This document shows positions 1 to 8,505 of a stretch of 64,000 bases of DNA, in pieces. A program made the translations under genes and the position numbers. The stretch comes from an uncultured Glaciecola sp. (GTDB lineage: Bacteria > Pseudomonadota > Gammaproteobacteria > Enterobacterales > Alteromonadaceae). Position 1 is the stretch's first letter, and the number at the start of each line of letters is the position of its first letter. Below the pieces are notes generated by a model that saw nothing but the letters and a program-made list of their open reading frames with translations, was not told the DNA's origin and did not search any database. The DNA is taken from assembly GCA_947496235.1 (NCBI GenBank), contig CANMCE010000013.1, positions 1 through 64,000 of the forward strand, in the 5' to 3' direction.

Positions 1-1
1 G

Positions 2-77
2 TGGTGGGTCGTGCTGGATTCGAACCAGCGACCAATTGATTAAAAGTCAACTGCTCTACCAACTGAGCTAACGACCC
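2..77 (-). tRNA. tRNA-Lys (UUU), copy 1
   Basis: This is a 76-nt cloverleaf read on the minus strand. It has a 7-bp acceptor stem GGGTCGT/ACGACCC, a D-arm, anticodon loop CTTTTAA (anticodon UUU, lysine), a T-loop TTCGAAT and an encoded CCA end. Its sequence is identical to the copy at 111-186. It lies downstream of cpoB on the same strand, the arrangement known from E. coli, where a Lys/Val tRNA cluster follows the tol-pal genes. Confidence 0.97.
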
Positions 78-110
78 ACTCAAGTGGATTCATTGTAAGA
101 GTATGTGAAG

Positions 111-186
111 TGGTGGGTCGTGCTGGATTCGAACCAGCGACCAATTGATTAAAAGTCAACTGCTCTACCAACTGAGCTAACGACCC
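111..186 (-). tRNA. tRNA-Lys (UUU), copy 2
   Basis: This is a second, base-identical 76-nt tRNA-Lys with anticodon UUU and an encoded CCA. It is separated from copy 1 by 33 bp. It is the promoter-proximal copy, with a candidate promoter about 30 bp upstream at 216-243. The two genes are probably made as one precursor. Confidence 0.97.
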
Positions 187-215
187 TCAAGCACTATCTC
201 GTACAACGGGCGCAT

Positions 216-243
216 ATAATACTCAAATCGGAATCTCGTGCAA
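216..243 (-). promoter_or_regulatory. Probable tRNA-Lys promoter
   Basis: On the minus strand the -35 hexamer TTGCAC (238-243) and the -10 hexamer TATTAT (216-221) are 16 bp apart. They are followed by a GC-rich stretch (GCGCCCG) of the kind found at stringently controlled stable-RNA promoters. The match is by eye. Confidence 0.6.
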
Positions 244-303
244 CCAATAAATTCGTTTTTTTTAAAATTCTTTGTTAAATGCTCGGAAACTGAACAATAA
301 GAC

Positions 304-335
304 CCAACTGACTAGTCTAAAGATTAGTCAGTTGG
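304..335 (-). terminator. Hairpin overlapping the cpoB stop codon
   Basis: There is a perfect 11-bp stem (CCAACTGACTA, 304-314, with TAGTCAGTTGG, 325-335) around a 10-nt loop. The left part of the RNA stem is made from the last cpoB codons and the TAG sits in the loop. The tail on the minus strand (GTCTTATTGTT) is only moderately T-rich, so this may be a weak terminator or an mRNA 3'-end stabiliser. Confidence 0.4.
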
Positions 336-1117
336 TCATTTGCCATCTTGGCAGGAGTACTACTTGGGTATTCCGCAATCACTTGATCGAACAAGCTTCG
401 CGCTTTTCTAGTATCACCATTACGCAACGCAATCATGCCCAATTTTAATATTGAGTCCGCGCGCTTTGGCGATTTAGCAAAATTATCGACTACTTGCTGA
501 AATTGATTTGCAGCTTCTGACAATTGTTGTTTGTTGTACAACAATTGACCTAACCAATAATGCGCATTATCGGTATATTGAGACCCTGGATATTGTGACA
601 GAAAAGATTGAAACGCAGGAATTGCTGCATCATAGTCTTTTTGTTGCAATATTAGGTTTACAGCATCTTGATATGCAGATTGCTCAGAACCTGCAGTCAC
701 AGCCACTGTGGGTTGACTTGTCTGCCCTGTGGTTGTGCTGATTTGATCAGACACTTGCTGAGATTGTTGCTGCATTGACGTTAGACTGTTTTCGAGACGT
801 AAATATAATTCTCGTTGACGCTCTAAAATCTGTTCAAGTTGATGATTATGCAATTCGATTGAACCACGAATACTGTCTACATCATCCTGCAATAGGTCTA
901 ATTGACGCTGCATGCGCTGTTGGCTTTCAGTACGCGAATCAACAATGCGTTCTAGGACAGCTAAACGCTCTTCTAGACTCTGAGTTGCAACAAGATTTGA
1001 GGAAGTACTCGATGTTACGCTAGGGTTTGCTTGCTGAGAAACATCAACGACAGGTGCCTGAGCATAGGCACCTGTTGATATAGCAAAGACAAGCGATGCT
1101 AAAAGTTGTTTTTTCAT
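317..1117 (-). CDS. cpoB: Cell division coordinator CpoB (YbgF)
   Basis: This is the periplasmic Tol-Pal accessory protein. In E. coli CpoB links outer-membrane constriction to peptidoglycan synthesis by PBP1B and binds TolA. The 266-residue product starts with a signal peptide likely cleaved after AYA (residue 19). A trimerising coiled coil follows at about residues 48-125, then a Gln/Thr/Ser-rich linker, then TPR repeats at about 145-266 (motifs such as AHYWLGQLLYNKQ and ADSILKLGMIALRNG). It is the last gene of the minus-strand tol operon, 48 bp after pal, and its stop codon lies inside a hairpin. Length and domain order are normal for the family. Confidence 0.95.
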   Translation of the reverse strand: MKKQLLASLVFAISTGAYAQAPVVDVSQQANPSVTSSTSSNLVATQSLEERLAVLERIVDSRTESQQRMQRQLDLLQDDVDSIRGSIELHNHQLEQILERQRELYLRLENSLTSMQQQSQQVSDQISTTTGQTSQPTVAVTAGSEQSAYQDAVNLILQQKDYDAAIPAFQSFLSQYPGSQYTDNAHYWLGQLLYNKQQLSEAANQFQQVVDNFAKSPKRADSILKLGMIALRNGDTRKARSLFDQVIAEYPSSTPAKMANDQLTNL

Positions 1118-1165
1118 AAATTATCTAATAATTGGTTAATCGCGATTATTAAAAACGGCTAACGA

Positions 1166-1735
1166 TTATCGATAAACAACTTCTGCACGACGGTTTTGAG
1201 CGAAAGCGTACTCAGAAGTGCCCATTACTGCAGGTTTTTCTTCACCGAAAGAAACCACAGCAATTTGAGAACCTTTTACACCTTCGTTACGAAGGAAAGT
1301 TTCAACTGCTTTAGCACGACGCTCACCTAATGCGATGTTGTATTCAGGCGTTCCACGGCTATCAGTGTGACCGTTGATAACGATTGTCTGGTCAGCATTT
1401 TTCACTAAATATTCAGCGTGCTTTCTCAATACTGATTCAAATTCTGATTTGATAGTTGAACGATCGAAATCGAAATAAATTGTGTTTTGCGCTTCAAGCG
1501 CCGCTTTTTCTTGTGCAGCCATTTCACGTGCTTTACGCATTTGCTCAGCAGCTGCTGCTTCAGCTTGTGCTTTACGTTGTTCTTCCGCCGCTGCAGCTTG
1601 TTCTTGACGCTCGCGCTCTAGACGTTCTTGCTCAGCTTGTAGTTCTTCATCTGTTGGGCCAGATGATGTACATGCCATCAAAGCAACAGTAGGTAGCGCA
1701 ACGAAAAGTGTTCTTAGTTTGTTATTAGTAAGCAT
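1166..1735 (-). CDS. pal: Peptidoglycan-associated lipoprotein Pal
   Basis: Pal is an outer-membrane lipoprotein that binds peptidoglycan and is relocated to the septum by the Tol machine. The 189-residue product has a lipobox LMAC with the lipidated cysteine at residue 22. A Glu/Gln/Ala-rich helical linker follows at about 30-80, longer and more repetitive than the E. coli linker. The OmpA-C domain runs from about 84 to 189 and contains the NGHTDSRGTPEYN and RRAEV peptidoglycan-binding motifs. It sits 30 bp after tolB. Confidence 0.97.
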   Translation of the reverse strand: MLTNNKLRTLFVALPTVALMACTSSGPTDEELQAEQERLERERQEQAAAAEEQRKAQAEAAAAEQMRKAREMAAQEKAALEAQNTIYFDFDRSTIKSEFESVLRKHAEYLVKNADQTIVINGHTDSRGTPEYNIALGERRAKAVETFLRNEGVKGSQIAVVSFGEEKPAVMGTSEYAFAQNRRAEVVYR

Positions 1736-1765
1736 GCTTAGTCCTTATTCTCAGGTATATACTTA

Positions 1766-3133
1766 TTATAGTAAAAAAGGTGACCAACTTGGCGATTTTA
1801 CCTGACCTTGAGAGGCTGGCAACAACGCCTTGAATCTCCCATCCAGTGAAACAAGTGATAACACTTGTCTACCTTCATGCAGCGTACTGTAAATAATCAT
1901 ACTACCGTTCGGTGCAATACTGGGCGACTCATCCAAAAACGTTTTTGTTAAAACCAACATGTTACCCGTCGATAACTGTTGTCGTGCAATATGATAATTG
2001 CCTTGCGTGCGATTGACCACAACTAAATTTTGATTATCAGGTGTAATTGACGCACCTAAATTCATTTCGCCTTCAAAAGTTAGTCTTCTCGAACGCATAT
2101 TATCTAAATGTACTTGATAAATCTGCGGTTTTCCACCCCGTTCTGATGTAAATGTTAGAGATTTACTGTCAGGAGCCCAAGCTGGTTCAGTATCAATGGA
2201 TCTATTTCGGGTAATTCTATCTAATTTTCGAGTTGCCAAGTCCATTACGTATACTTCTGGATTCCCATCCTTCGACAACACCATAGCAAGCTTTTGACCA
2301 TCGGGTGAAAACACTGGCGAACCATTTATCCCAGGAAAATCAGTAATTAACGTACGTTCTGTGGTATAGATATCTTGAATAAATATTTGTGATCTGCTGT
2401 TTTCAAAACTCACGTAAGCCAGTTTATTTCCATCTGGAGACCATGACGGCGACATTAGTGGTTCAGGAGACGACAACAAGCGAGTTTCATTTGCGCCATC
2501 ATAATCTGAGATTACTAATTCATAGGGTAACGGATTAGTTTCTCGATCTTTTACTACTATGTAGGCAATGCGAGTTAAAAATGCGCCTCGCTCACCTGTT
2601 AGGCGCTGATAAATAATATCGCTCATAATATGCGCGTATTGACGAAAATCTTCACCTTCGATGGTTTTGCTTCTATCTTCAAGGATATGATCCTTAGTTA
2701 CCACTAGGCTGCCATCTACAAGCACACGTGATTCGCCACCCGTCATACGGGCTCGAAGAATATCGACTAACTGAAAATTAACTCTGTATTTGTCATCGCC
2801 CACTGACTCTATGCTGCCCAAAACAACAGTATCTATGCCTTTGTTCGCCCAGGCTTCATAGTTTACTTCTGAGTCTACTGTGGGAAACTGCGGCATCTCA
2901 GATAAAGAAATGGGGCTAAATTTACCACTTCTTCTTAAATTACTGGTGATAACTTCATCAATGTTTTCAGGCAACACTGTATTACCTGACCATTTAAATG
3001 GCACGACAGCAATTGGACGGGCGTTGTTCATGCCTTCTGTAATAACAATTTCAATTTCAGCTAATACCTTACTGGAGTAGCTAAAGACTGAAATTAAACA
3101 TGTAATAATTATTAGTTTAGCGCGTTTCATCAT
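1766..3133 (-). CDS. tolB: Tol-Pal periplasmic protein TolB
   Basis: TolB is the periplasmic partner of Pal; its N-terminal strand binds the TolA C-domain. The 455-residue product has a Sec signal peptide ending near residue 25 (KVLA). It then has the mature N-terminus EIEIVITEG, an alpha/beta domain to about residue 165, and a six-bladed beta-propeller with repeated [16 protein letters not shown] and EPAWAPDS blade motifs. Two consecutive ATG codons open the frame and either could start it. It lies 2 bp after tolA. Confidence 0.96.
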   Translation of the reverse strand: MMKRAKLIIITCLISVFSYSSKVLAEIEIVITEGMNNARPIAVVPFKWSGNTVLPENIDEVITSNLRRSGKFSPISLSEMPQFPTVDSEVNYEAWANKGIDTVVLGSIESVGDDKYRVNFQLVDILRARMTGGESRVLVDGSLVVTKDHILEDRSKTIEGEDFRQYAHIMSDIIYQRLTGERGAFLTRIAYIVVKDRETNPLPYELVISDYDGANETRLLSSPEPLMSPSWSPDGNKLAYVSFENSRSQIFIQDIYTTERTLITDFPGINGSPVFSPDGQKLAMVLSKDGNPEVYVMDLATRKLDRITRNRSIDTEPAWAPDSKSLTFTSERGGKPQIYQVHLDNMRSRRLTFEGEMNLGASITPDNQNLVVVNRTQGNYHIARQQLSTGNMLVLTKTFLDESPSIAPNGSMIIYSTLHEGRQVLSLVSLDGRFKALLPASQGQVKSPSWSPFLL

Positions 3134-3135
3134 TG

Positions 3136-3936
3136 TTATAATTTTACCGTTAATTTTATTGACTTCATTTCTTCGTAAACTGCTGGGTCACTCGACACCG
3201 GCATTCTTGAAGGTCTTAGCACGGCAGCCCTAGCGGCTTGGCAAAGCGCAGGATCGCCATCGTTAATGGTTACACTTAGGACAAGTCCATCAGGCGCAAG
3301 TTTCACTGTTAGCGCACATTCTCTTTCTTGCGCGCCTTTTTCAGCATAAAGATTTGAAAAAATTGTTTGATAAATCAGAGATCTATATTTATCCAATTCA
3401 CTCATCACTCGTTGCTGTTGTGCCGCATTCATCGCTGCTTGTTCAGCCGCTAACTGCTCTGCCATTTCTTTTTCTAGGGCTTCTTGACGTTCTCGTTCTT
3501 CTTTCACTCTGCGTTGAAACTCAGCCTCTTCTTGACGTGCTTTTTCTAACGCTCTTTGCTCTTCTTGCTTGCGTTGAGCTTCTTCACGCTGTCTTTGCTG
3601 CTCTTCACGTTTGCGCTGTTCTTCTTGTTCTTTTTTCTTTTTCGCTTCTGCTTCTCTGCGTTTACGTTTTTCAGCTTCTTCCCGCTCACGTTTGATCTTA
3701 GCTTGACGCTCAGCTTCACGTTGCCGCGCTTGTGCTTCAGCTTGTTGTTGAGCGCGTTTTTTATCCTCTATTGCTTGTGCATCGATAAAAACTGCATTTA
3801 CTGGTTCTACATTAGCGTTTGCAAACACCATCTGAGGTGAATCAAAAGAAATACCTACCACCAACGCCAATACCAACAATATATGCATGGCGATAGAGAT
3901 GCCAAAGGCTTTATTTTCTTTCAAACTCTCTTTCAT
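3136..3936 (-). CDS. tolA: Tol-Pal inner-membrane protein TolA
   Basis: TolA spans the periplasm between the TolQR motor and TolB/Pal. The 266-residue product has one N-terminal membrane helix at about residues 13-34 and a highly charged Lys/Arg/Glu/Gln helix at about 58-175. The C-terminal domain (about 180-266) carries the conserved cysteine pair (in RECAL and ALCQAA). At 266 residues it is much shorter than E. coli TolA (about 420), and the loss is in the helical domain. The gene lies between tolR (8 bp) and tolB (2 bp). Confidence 0.95.
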   Translation of the reverse strand: MKESLKENKAFGISIAMHILLVLALVVGISFDSPQMVFANANVEPVNAVFIDAQAIEDKKRAQQQAEAQARQREAERQAKIKREREEAEKRKRREAEAKKKKEQEEQRKREEQQRQREEAQRKQEEQRALEKARQEEAEFQRRVKEERERQEALEKEMAEQLAAEQAAMNAAQQQRVMSELDKYRSLIYQTIFSNLYAEKGAQERECALTVKLAPDGLVLSVTINDGDPALCQAARAAVLRPSRMPVSSDPAVYEEMKSIKLTVKL

Positions 3937-3944
3937 TGACTAAC

Positions 3945-4361
3945 TCAGCTCGGGTCCGTCATTAAACCGACCGAAGTTGCGCCCGCTCTCTGCAAAAGAA
4001 CCATCATCTCAACCACTTTTTCATAGCTAATAGCCTTATCACCATTCACCACTACTGGAGTCTGGGGATTTACCTGTAATCGGGTTCTGACCAAAGCGGC
4101 AACGTTTTCAGCGGTCATCGCTGATTCAGGATCATCACCCACGTTTAAGAAATATTGCCCCTGACTATCAATAGATACAATTAAGATGGTTTCTTGTTCT
4201 GTCTCTATGGTTTGAGCTTCTGCCTGTGGCAAATCAACTATCACGCCTTGGGTTACAGCAGTTGCGGTCGCCATAAATATAATAAGTAGCACCAACATTA
4301 CATCAATGTATGGCACCACATTGATTTGGGATACAGGTTTACGACGCTTACGAATATACAT
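3945..4361 (-). CDS. tolR: TolR proton-channel subunit
   Basis: TolR is an ExbD/TolR-family motor subunit that works with TolQ to use the proton-motive force. The 138-residue product has a basic N-terminus (RKRRKP), then one membrane helix carrying the essential acidic residue D20 in the motif PYIDVMLVLL. A periplasmic domain follows. It begins 1 bp after tolQ, which implies translational coupling. Confidence 0.96.
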   Translation of the reverse strand: MYIRKRRKPVSQINVVPYIDVMLVLLIIFMATATAVTQGVIVDLPQAEAQTIETEQETILIVSIDSQGQYFLNVGDDPESAMTAENVAALVRTRLQVNPQTPVVVNGDKAISYEKVVEMMVLLQRAGATSVGLMTDPS

Positions 4362-4362
4362 A

Positions 4363-5043
4363 TTAAGCTCGCTTGGCTACGCTTTGACGATGCAATATTG
4401 AAGAAAACTCTTCCATAAAGTTGCCATAGGCGTTTTCAATCTTTTCAACTTTCGCGCTAAACCGGTTGTAAGCAACAACAGCAGGAATGGCTGCGAACAA
4501 ACCGATTGCAGTCGCAATCAAGGCTTCCGCGATGCCTGGCGCTACCATTTGTAAGGTTGCTTGTTTTACCTGACCTAAGGCTATAAAGGCATTCATTATT
4601 CCCCAAACTGTTCCTAATAGACCTATATAAGGAGAAATTGAGCCTACAGTAGCAAGAAAGGGTAAGCGTTGCTCGAGTTGATCAATTTCTCTGGACATGG
4701 CGACTCGCATCGCACGATACGAACCTTCCATTATGGCTTCAGGTGTTGCTGTAGAGGATTTGTGCAGACGCACATATTCTTTAAAACCTGTGCAGAATAT
4801 TAATGAAGAACCTGTGAGATTACCTTGTTGACTGTAATCGGTATAAAGCTTGTTGAGGTCAGCGCCTGACCAAAATTCATCTTCGAATTGCTTAAACTCT
4901 TGCTCTGCTCTATTTAACGCACTGTTACGCTGAAAAATAAAAGCCCAGCTAACAATGGATGTTATTAGCAAAAGCAACATTATAAATTGAACAACTATAC
5001 TGGCTTGAAGAAACAAACCTATGATTGACATATCATGTGTCAC
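4363..5043 (-). CDS. tolQ: TolQ proton-channel subunit
   Basis: TolQ is an ExbB/TolQ-family inner-membrane protein that forms the pentameric proton channel around TolR. The 226-residue product has a first membrane helix at about 13-37, a large cytoplasmic loop, and two further helices at about 135-160 and 170-192. The conserved [13 protein letters not shown] motif is in the second helix. The start overlaps the end of ybgC by 11 bp. Confidence 0.97.
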   Translation of the reverse strand: MTHDMSIIGLFLQASIVVQFIMLLLLITSIVSWAFIFQRNSALNRAEQEFKQFEDEFWSGADLNKLYTDYSQQGNLTGSSLIFCTGFKEYVRLHKSSTATPEAIMEGSYRAMRVAMSREIDQLEQRLPFLATVGSISPYIGLLGTVWGIMNAFIALGQVKQATLQMVAPGIAEALIATAIGLFAAIPAVVAYNRFSAKVEKIENAYGNFMEEFSSILHRQSVAKRA

Positions 5044-5437
5044 TGCGCATATCCCTCATTATAGCGTCTGGTATTTTTGCCGGTGTTTTATCAACTGTAT
5101 TTACACAACCGATTTTAACCTGGGCACTTACCAAACACTGATTTTTATTGTTATAAATATTTTGTGTCATCTTAACACTTACGTTACCTATTTTAACTGG
5201 TTCACAGGTAATTCGTAAAAGATCATCCAAAACCGCACTTTGTTGAAACTTAATTTCCATGTCTTTGACGACAAAGGCGATGGAATGTTCCAATAATTCT
5301 TGTTGGCTAATTCCCATTGACCTTACCCAGTCAGTTCGCGCTCTTTCCATGAACTTTAAATAGTTTGCATGATACACAATGCCACCAGCATCTGTATCCT
5401 CAAAATACACCCTTAATTCCAGCTCAAATTTTTTCAT
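5033..5437 (-). CDS. ybgC: Acyl-CoA thioesterase YbgC
   Basis: This is a hot-dog-fold thioesterase that begins the tol-pal operon. The 134-residue product carries the family signature EDTDAGG (residues 13-19, containing the catalytic aspartate) followed by [15 protein letters not shown]. Length equals that of E. coli YbgC. A candidate promoter lies upstream at 5483-5510. Confidence 0.95.
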   Translation of the reverse strand: MKKFELELRVYFEDTDAGGIVYHANYLKFMERARTDWVRSMGISQQELLEHSIAFVVKDMEIKFQQSAVLDDLLRITCEPVKIGNVSVKMTQNIYNNKNQCLVSAQVKIGCVNTVDKTPAKIPDAIMRDMRSDT

Positions 5438-5482
5438 ACATTGTTGATTATTTAGAAGGTTAACTTTTACTTCAATAACTTT

Positions 5483-5510
5483 ATTTTACAAAGGCTTTAC
5501 TATGTTACAA
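5483..5510 (-). promoter_or_regulatory. Candidate tol-pal operon promoter
   Basis: Minus-strand -35 TTGTAA (5505-5510) and -10 TAAAAT (5483-5488) are 16 bp apart, about 45 bp upstream of the ybgC start. The match to sigma-70 is fair, and this is the only obvious candidate in the AT-rich leader. Confidence 0.45.
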
Positions 5511-5562
5511 TTTGGTTACATTCGCATTAGATTTATTTATCCGAAATCGAAATTTAATTTTG

Positions 5563-5679
5563 TTGTTTCGATGAAAAAAAACCGTATCATACGCATCAAC
5601 TTGGAGTGAGCAGATTACTTCTTGTTTTCATGGATTCCCTTCCGTTTATTTTTAGCCCGCTTTTAGCGGGCTTTTTTTT
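5563..5679 (+). ncRNA. Candidate small RNA between ybgC and ruvB
   Basis: On the plus strand a sigma-70-like promoter (TTGTTT at 5563-5568, 16 bp, TATCAT at 5585-5590) precedes a strong terminator at 5654-5679. It would give a transcript of about 80 nt starting near 5597. Both neighbouring genes are on the other strand, so the terminator has no protein gene to serve. A 12-codon reading frame (5571-5609) lies over the promoter and lacks a ribosome site. This is a prediction from promoter and terminator only; I recognise no known RNA family. Confidence 0.35.
5654..5679 (+). terminator. Strong plus-strand intrinsic terminator
   Basis: A 7-bp GC-rich stem (AGCCCGC/GCGGGCT) with a 5-nt loop is followed by eight T residues on the plus strand only. 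On the minus strand the stem is followed by A residues, so it does not serve ruvB. Confidence 0.85.
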
Positions 5680-5706
5680 GCCTAAATCTCGCCACCACAG
5701 AATATT

Positions 5707-5855
5707 GGAGCCGTAGTTCATTTTATAATGGAGCCGTAGTTCATTCTCACCATTCCCGCAGTTGTAAACCGCCATTTAGAGTAAAAAGGTGAGAATGAAC
5801 TACGGCTCCATTATAAAATGAACTACGGCTCCATTATAGAATGAACTACGGCTCC
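5707..5855. repeat. Long inverted repeat built of tandem 16-mers (empty form)
   Basis: A 45-bp arm at 5707-5751 is perfectly complementary to 5788-5832, with a 36-bp centre. Each arm contains two tandem copies of GGAGCCGTAGTTCATT with a period of 23 bp (5707 and 5730 on plus; 5794 and 5817 on minus). A third minus copy sits at 5840-5855, only 12 bp from the ruvB stop codon. The arms end inward with CTCACC/GGTGAG. The same 16-mer makes the arms of the 20.8-21.95 kb element. The rest of the gap between ybgC and ruvB (5438-5867) holds the promoter, the candidate RNA and the terminator listed separately. Confidence 0.95.
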
Positions 5856-5867
5856 ATTGTTTTTCTA

Positions 5868-6869
5868 TTATTTCAATTCAAAACCGAGGTGGGTGTATGC
5901 CCTGTCGGTTGCGACTCTTCCTCGTGGGGTGCGCTGCAAAAAACCTTGCTGAATTAAATAAGGCTCAATAACATCTTCAATGGTTTCTTTCTCCTCACCA
6001 ATAGCCGCAGCCACATTCTCTAATCCAACAGGTCCGCCAGCAAATTTATCAATGATGGTAGAAAGTAGCTTTCTGTCCATAAAATCAAAACCTTCAGCAT
6101 CTACATCTAGCATATTGAGTGCTAATGCTGCTACTTCTTGAGTGATCACTCCATCTGATTTGACTTCTGCATAGTCACGTACTCGGCGTAAAAGCCGATT
6201 AGCAATTCGGGGCGTACCGCGTGATCTGCGGGCAATTTCTACAGCCCCATCTTTTTGCATCTGCATGTTCAAATACCCAGAACTACGTTGCACTATGTCA
6301 GTTAAATCTTTTAAGTTATAAAACTCTAATCGCTGAACTATGCCGAATCTGTCTCTTAACGGTGAGGTTAAACTGCCTGCGCGCGTAGTAGCACCAATCA
6401 AAGTAAAAGGTGGTAAATCAAGCTTTATCGAACGTGCTGCCGGCCCTTCCCCTATCATAATGTCGAGCTGATAGTCTTCCATTGCAGGATATAGAACTTC
6501 TTCCACCACTGGGCTTAAACGATGAATTTCGTCTATGAATAAAACGTCATGTTCTTCTAAATTAGTCAATAAAGCAGCTAAATCCCCTGCTTTTTCTAAT
6601 ACTGGACCCGAAGTGGTTTTAATATTCACACCCATTTCATTAGCGACAATATTCGCTAGGGTTGTTTTGCCCAGACCAGGAGGACCGAAAATAAGCAGAT
6701 GATCCAAGGCATCTTGTCGATTTCTTGCAGCTTGAATAAATATTTCCATTTGCTGACAAACATGATCTTGCCCTGCGTAATCAGCCAGTAGCTTAGGGCG
6801 TATGGCTCTATCAATTTGTTCATCTTCCGAACTTGCGTCAGCCGCAATTAATCGGTCTGCTTCAATCAT
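5868..6869 (-). CDS. ruvB: Holliday junction branch-migration ATPase RuvB
   Basis: RuvB is the hexameric AAA+ motor that drives branch migration on RuvA-bound Holliday junctions. The 333-residue product has a Walker A motif GPPGLGKT (62-69), Walker B DEIH (113-116), the sensor motif GATTRAG, and a C-terminal winged-helix domain with TPRGR. It is 10 bp downstream of ruvA. The stop codon is followed at once by a repeat array. Confidence 0.98.
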   Translation of the reverse strand: MIEADRLIAADASSEDEQIDRAIRPKLLADYAGQDHVCQQMEIFIQAARNRQDALDHLLIFGPPGLGKTTLANIVANEMGVNIKTTSGPVLEKAGDLAALLTNLEEHDVLFIDEIHRLSPVVEEVLYPAMEDYQLDIMIGEGPAARSIKLDLPPFTLIGATTRAGSLTSPLRDRFGIVQRLEFYNLKDLTDIVQRSSGYLNMQMQKDGAVEIARRSRGTPRIANRLLRRVRDYAEVKSDGVITQEVAALALNMLDVDAEGFDFMDRKLLSTIIDKFAGGPVGLENVAAAIGEEKETIEDVIEPYLIQQGFLQRTPRGRVATDRAYTHLGFELK

Positions 6870-6879
6870 ATTCTATTCT

Positions 6880-7500
6880 CTAAACCATGGATTTCAGTGA
6901 GTCACGAATCAAAGATTCACTGGTCGCATCTTCTGTGTATACTTGTTTAACTGCTTTTTCTGCAGCCGGTCGCTTATATCCTAACGCGATTAATGCACTT
7001 ATGGCTTCTTCTTTTGCTGAAATTGCAGGAGATACAATGGCTGATGACTCAGTAAGTTTCGCTGCTGGTATTTTGGAAGCAGTGGAAACTTCATCAATAC
7101 TAGCGACTTTATCTTTTAATTCTACGACTAAACGTTCAGCGGTTTTTTTCCCAACACCAGGCATTTTAACCAATGAGGTGATATCTTCATGAATAACAGC
7201 ATCGATAAACTGGTTAGCCGACATTCCAGATAAAATTGTGCAAGCTAACTTAGGCCCAACACCGTTTGCTTTTATTAAGACACGAAAAAGAGCTCTTTCG
7301 AATTTATCAACAAAACCAAATAAAAGTTGTGCATCTTCTCGAACTACAAAGTGAGTATACAAAGTAGTGATCGCGTTTACTTCAGGCAATTGATAAAAGC
7401 TAGTCATAGGCAGTTGAACCTCATAGCCAACGCCGTTTACGTCGATTAAAATATCAGGAGGCGTTTTTTCTAGTAAAGTGCCAGTTAAGCGTCCAATCAT
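6880..7500 (-). CDS. ruvA: Holliday junction recognition protein RuvA
   Basis: RuvA tetramers bind the four-way junction and load RuvB. The 206-residue product has an N-terminal OB-fold ([12 protein letters not shown]), two helix-hairpin-helix motifs at about residues 70-125 (including [19 protein letters not shown]), an acidic linker and the RuvB-binding domain III at about 155-206. It lies between ruvC (40 bp) and ruvB. Confidence 0.97.
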   Translation of the reverse strand: MIGRLTGTLLEKTPPDILIDVNGVGYEVQLPMTSFYQLPEVNAITTLYTHFVVREDAQLLFGFVDKFERALFRVLIKANGVGPKLACTILSGMSANQFIDAVIHEDITSLVKMPGVGKKTAERLVVELKDKVASIDEVSTASKIPAAKLTESSAIVSPAISAKEEAISALIALGYKRPAAEKAVKQVYTEDATSESLIRDSLKSMV

Positions 7501-7540
7501 ACTATTCTTCTTATTGTTGTCTTATTAATGCTTCATCAAG

Positions 7541-8062
7541 CTATTGAATTCTGCGCCTGACGGTTTTTTTCGCTTGTCCCGACAGCCTAATTAAGCTTTG
7601 TTCAGTATGCAAGTGACAAAGTGCTACCGCCAACGCATCGGCTGCATCCGCTTGCGGCTTTTTTGATAACTTTAATAAGTAGCTTACCATGTGCTGCACT
7701 TGATTTTTCTCGGCGCTTCCTTTGCCCACCACCGCTTGTTTTATTTGCCGCGCAGAATATTCAAACACGGGTAATTGTGCATTCGTAGCCGCCACTATAG
7801 CTGCACCTCTCGCCTGTCCTAGCTTTAGTGCAGAGTCTGGGTTTTTGGCCATAAACACCTGTTCGATGGCAAAATGTGTCGGTGTATATTGGCGAATAAT
7901 TTCGCTCACTCCGGTAAACACATTATCCAACCTTTTTGCTAACACGTCATCCTGAACTCTGATACAGCCGCTACCGAGATACTCAGTTTTGTTATTCACC
8001 ACTTTAACCACACCAAAACCTGTGGTGCGAGAACCTGGATCTATGCCTAATATAATTTTCAT
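7541..8062 (-). CDS. ruvC: Holliday junction resolvase RuvC
   Basis: RuvC is a dimeric, Mg-dependent endonuclease of the RNase H fold that cuts Holliday junctions. The 173-residue product keeps all four catalytic acids: D8 (GIDPG), E67 (AIEQVF), D139 and D142 ([10 protein letters not shown]). These correspond to D7, E66, D138 and D141 of E. coli. Its start overlaps the end of nudB by 4 bp. Confidence 0.97.
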   Translation of the reverse strand: MKIILGIDPGSRTTGFGVVKVVNNKTEYLGSGCIRVQDDVLAKRLDNVFTGVSEIIRQYTPTHFAIEQVFMAKNPDSALKLGQARGAAIVAATNAQLPVFEYSARQIKQAVVGKGSAEKNQVQHMVSYLLKLSKKPQADAADALAVALCHLHTEQSLIRLSGQAKKTVRRRIQ

Positions 8063-8499
8063 AGGACCTCTGGCACGAACTGGGCAATAGCATCAGCGTT
8101 GGTCTTTGACCAAGCTAACGCAATAGCTTCTGCCTTTGCTAACCATTGAAAAGAAAGATGCTCTGTTAACCTTAACTGATTCGTCTGATCAATGCATAAA
8201 CAAAAAACATGTTCTGTGTTGAATTTAGTTCCCTTAGGATATCTATTTAACCAAAGTTCTCGAATAGCATAGCGATTCACTTGATCACAATCTTGAATTA
8301 AACCGCTTTCCATGGATAACGCTATTCCAGTCTCTTCTGCAACTTCTCTATAAGCGGTTTGAATTGGCAATTCTCCAGGCTCTAAGGTACCTGTAACAGA
8401 TTGCCAAAACTCAGGGTCATCTTGGCGTTGCAACATAAGTACCCGACCCTGTAGGCTATAAATCACCACTAATACAGATTCGGGCCTTTTTAAATCCAT
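8059..8499 (-). CDS. nudB: Dihydroneopterin triphosphate pyrophosphohydrolase NudB
   Basis: This is a Nudix hydrolase that removes pyrophosphate from dihydroneopterin triphosphate in folate synthesis. The 146-residue product contains a full Nudix box from G37 to I59 (GTLEPGE, seven residues, REVAEETGI). It lies between aspS and ruvC; E. coli has the same aspS-nudB-yebC-ruvC neighbourhood but here yebC is missing. NudB is assigned from context and length; a broader Nudix role is possible. Confidence 0.85.
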   Translation of the reverse strand: MDLKRPESVLVVIYSLQGRVLMLQRQDDPEFWQSVTGTLEPGELPIQTAYREVAEETGIALSMESGLIQDCDQVNRYAIRELWLNRYPKGTKFNTEHVFCLCIDQTNQLRLTEHLSFQWLAKAEAIALAWSKTNADAIAQFVPEVL

Positions 8500-8505
8500 T
8501 AATGG

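Noticed and set aside
2-186. The 77-bp direct repeat at the window start as a mobile repeat
   Set aside because: It is simply two identical tRNA-Lys genes.
5571-5609. A 12-codon frame (M-K-K-N-R-I-I-R-I-N-L-E) as a leader peptide
   Set aside because: No ribosome site, and it overlaps the better-supported promoter of the candidate RNA.
5707-5855. Tandem repeats read as a small CRISPR array
   Set aside because: Repeat units are 16 bp with 7-bp spacers that are identical to one another, and the copies occur in both orientations. No cas genes are near.
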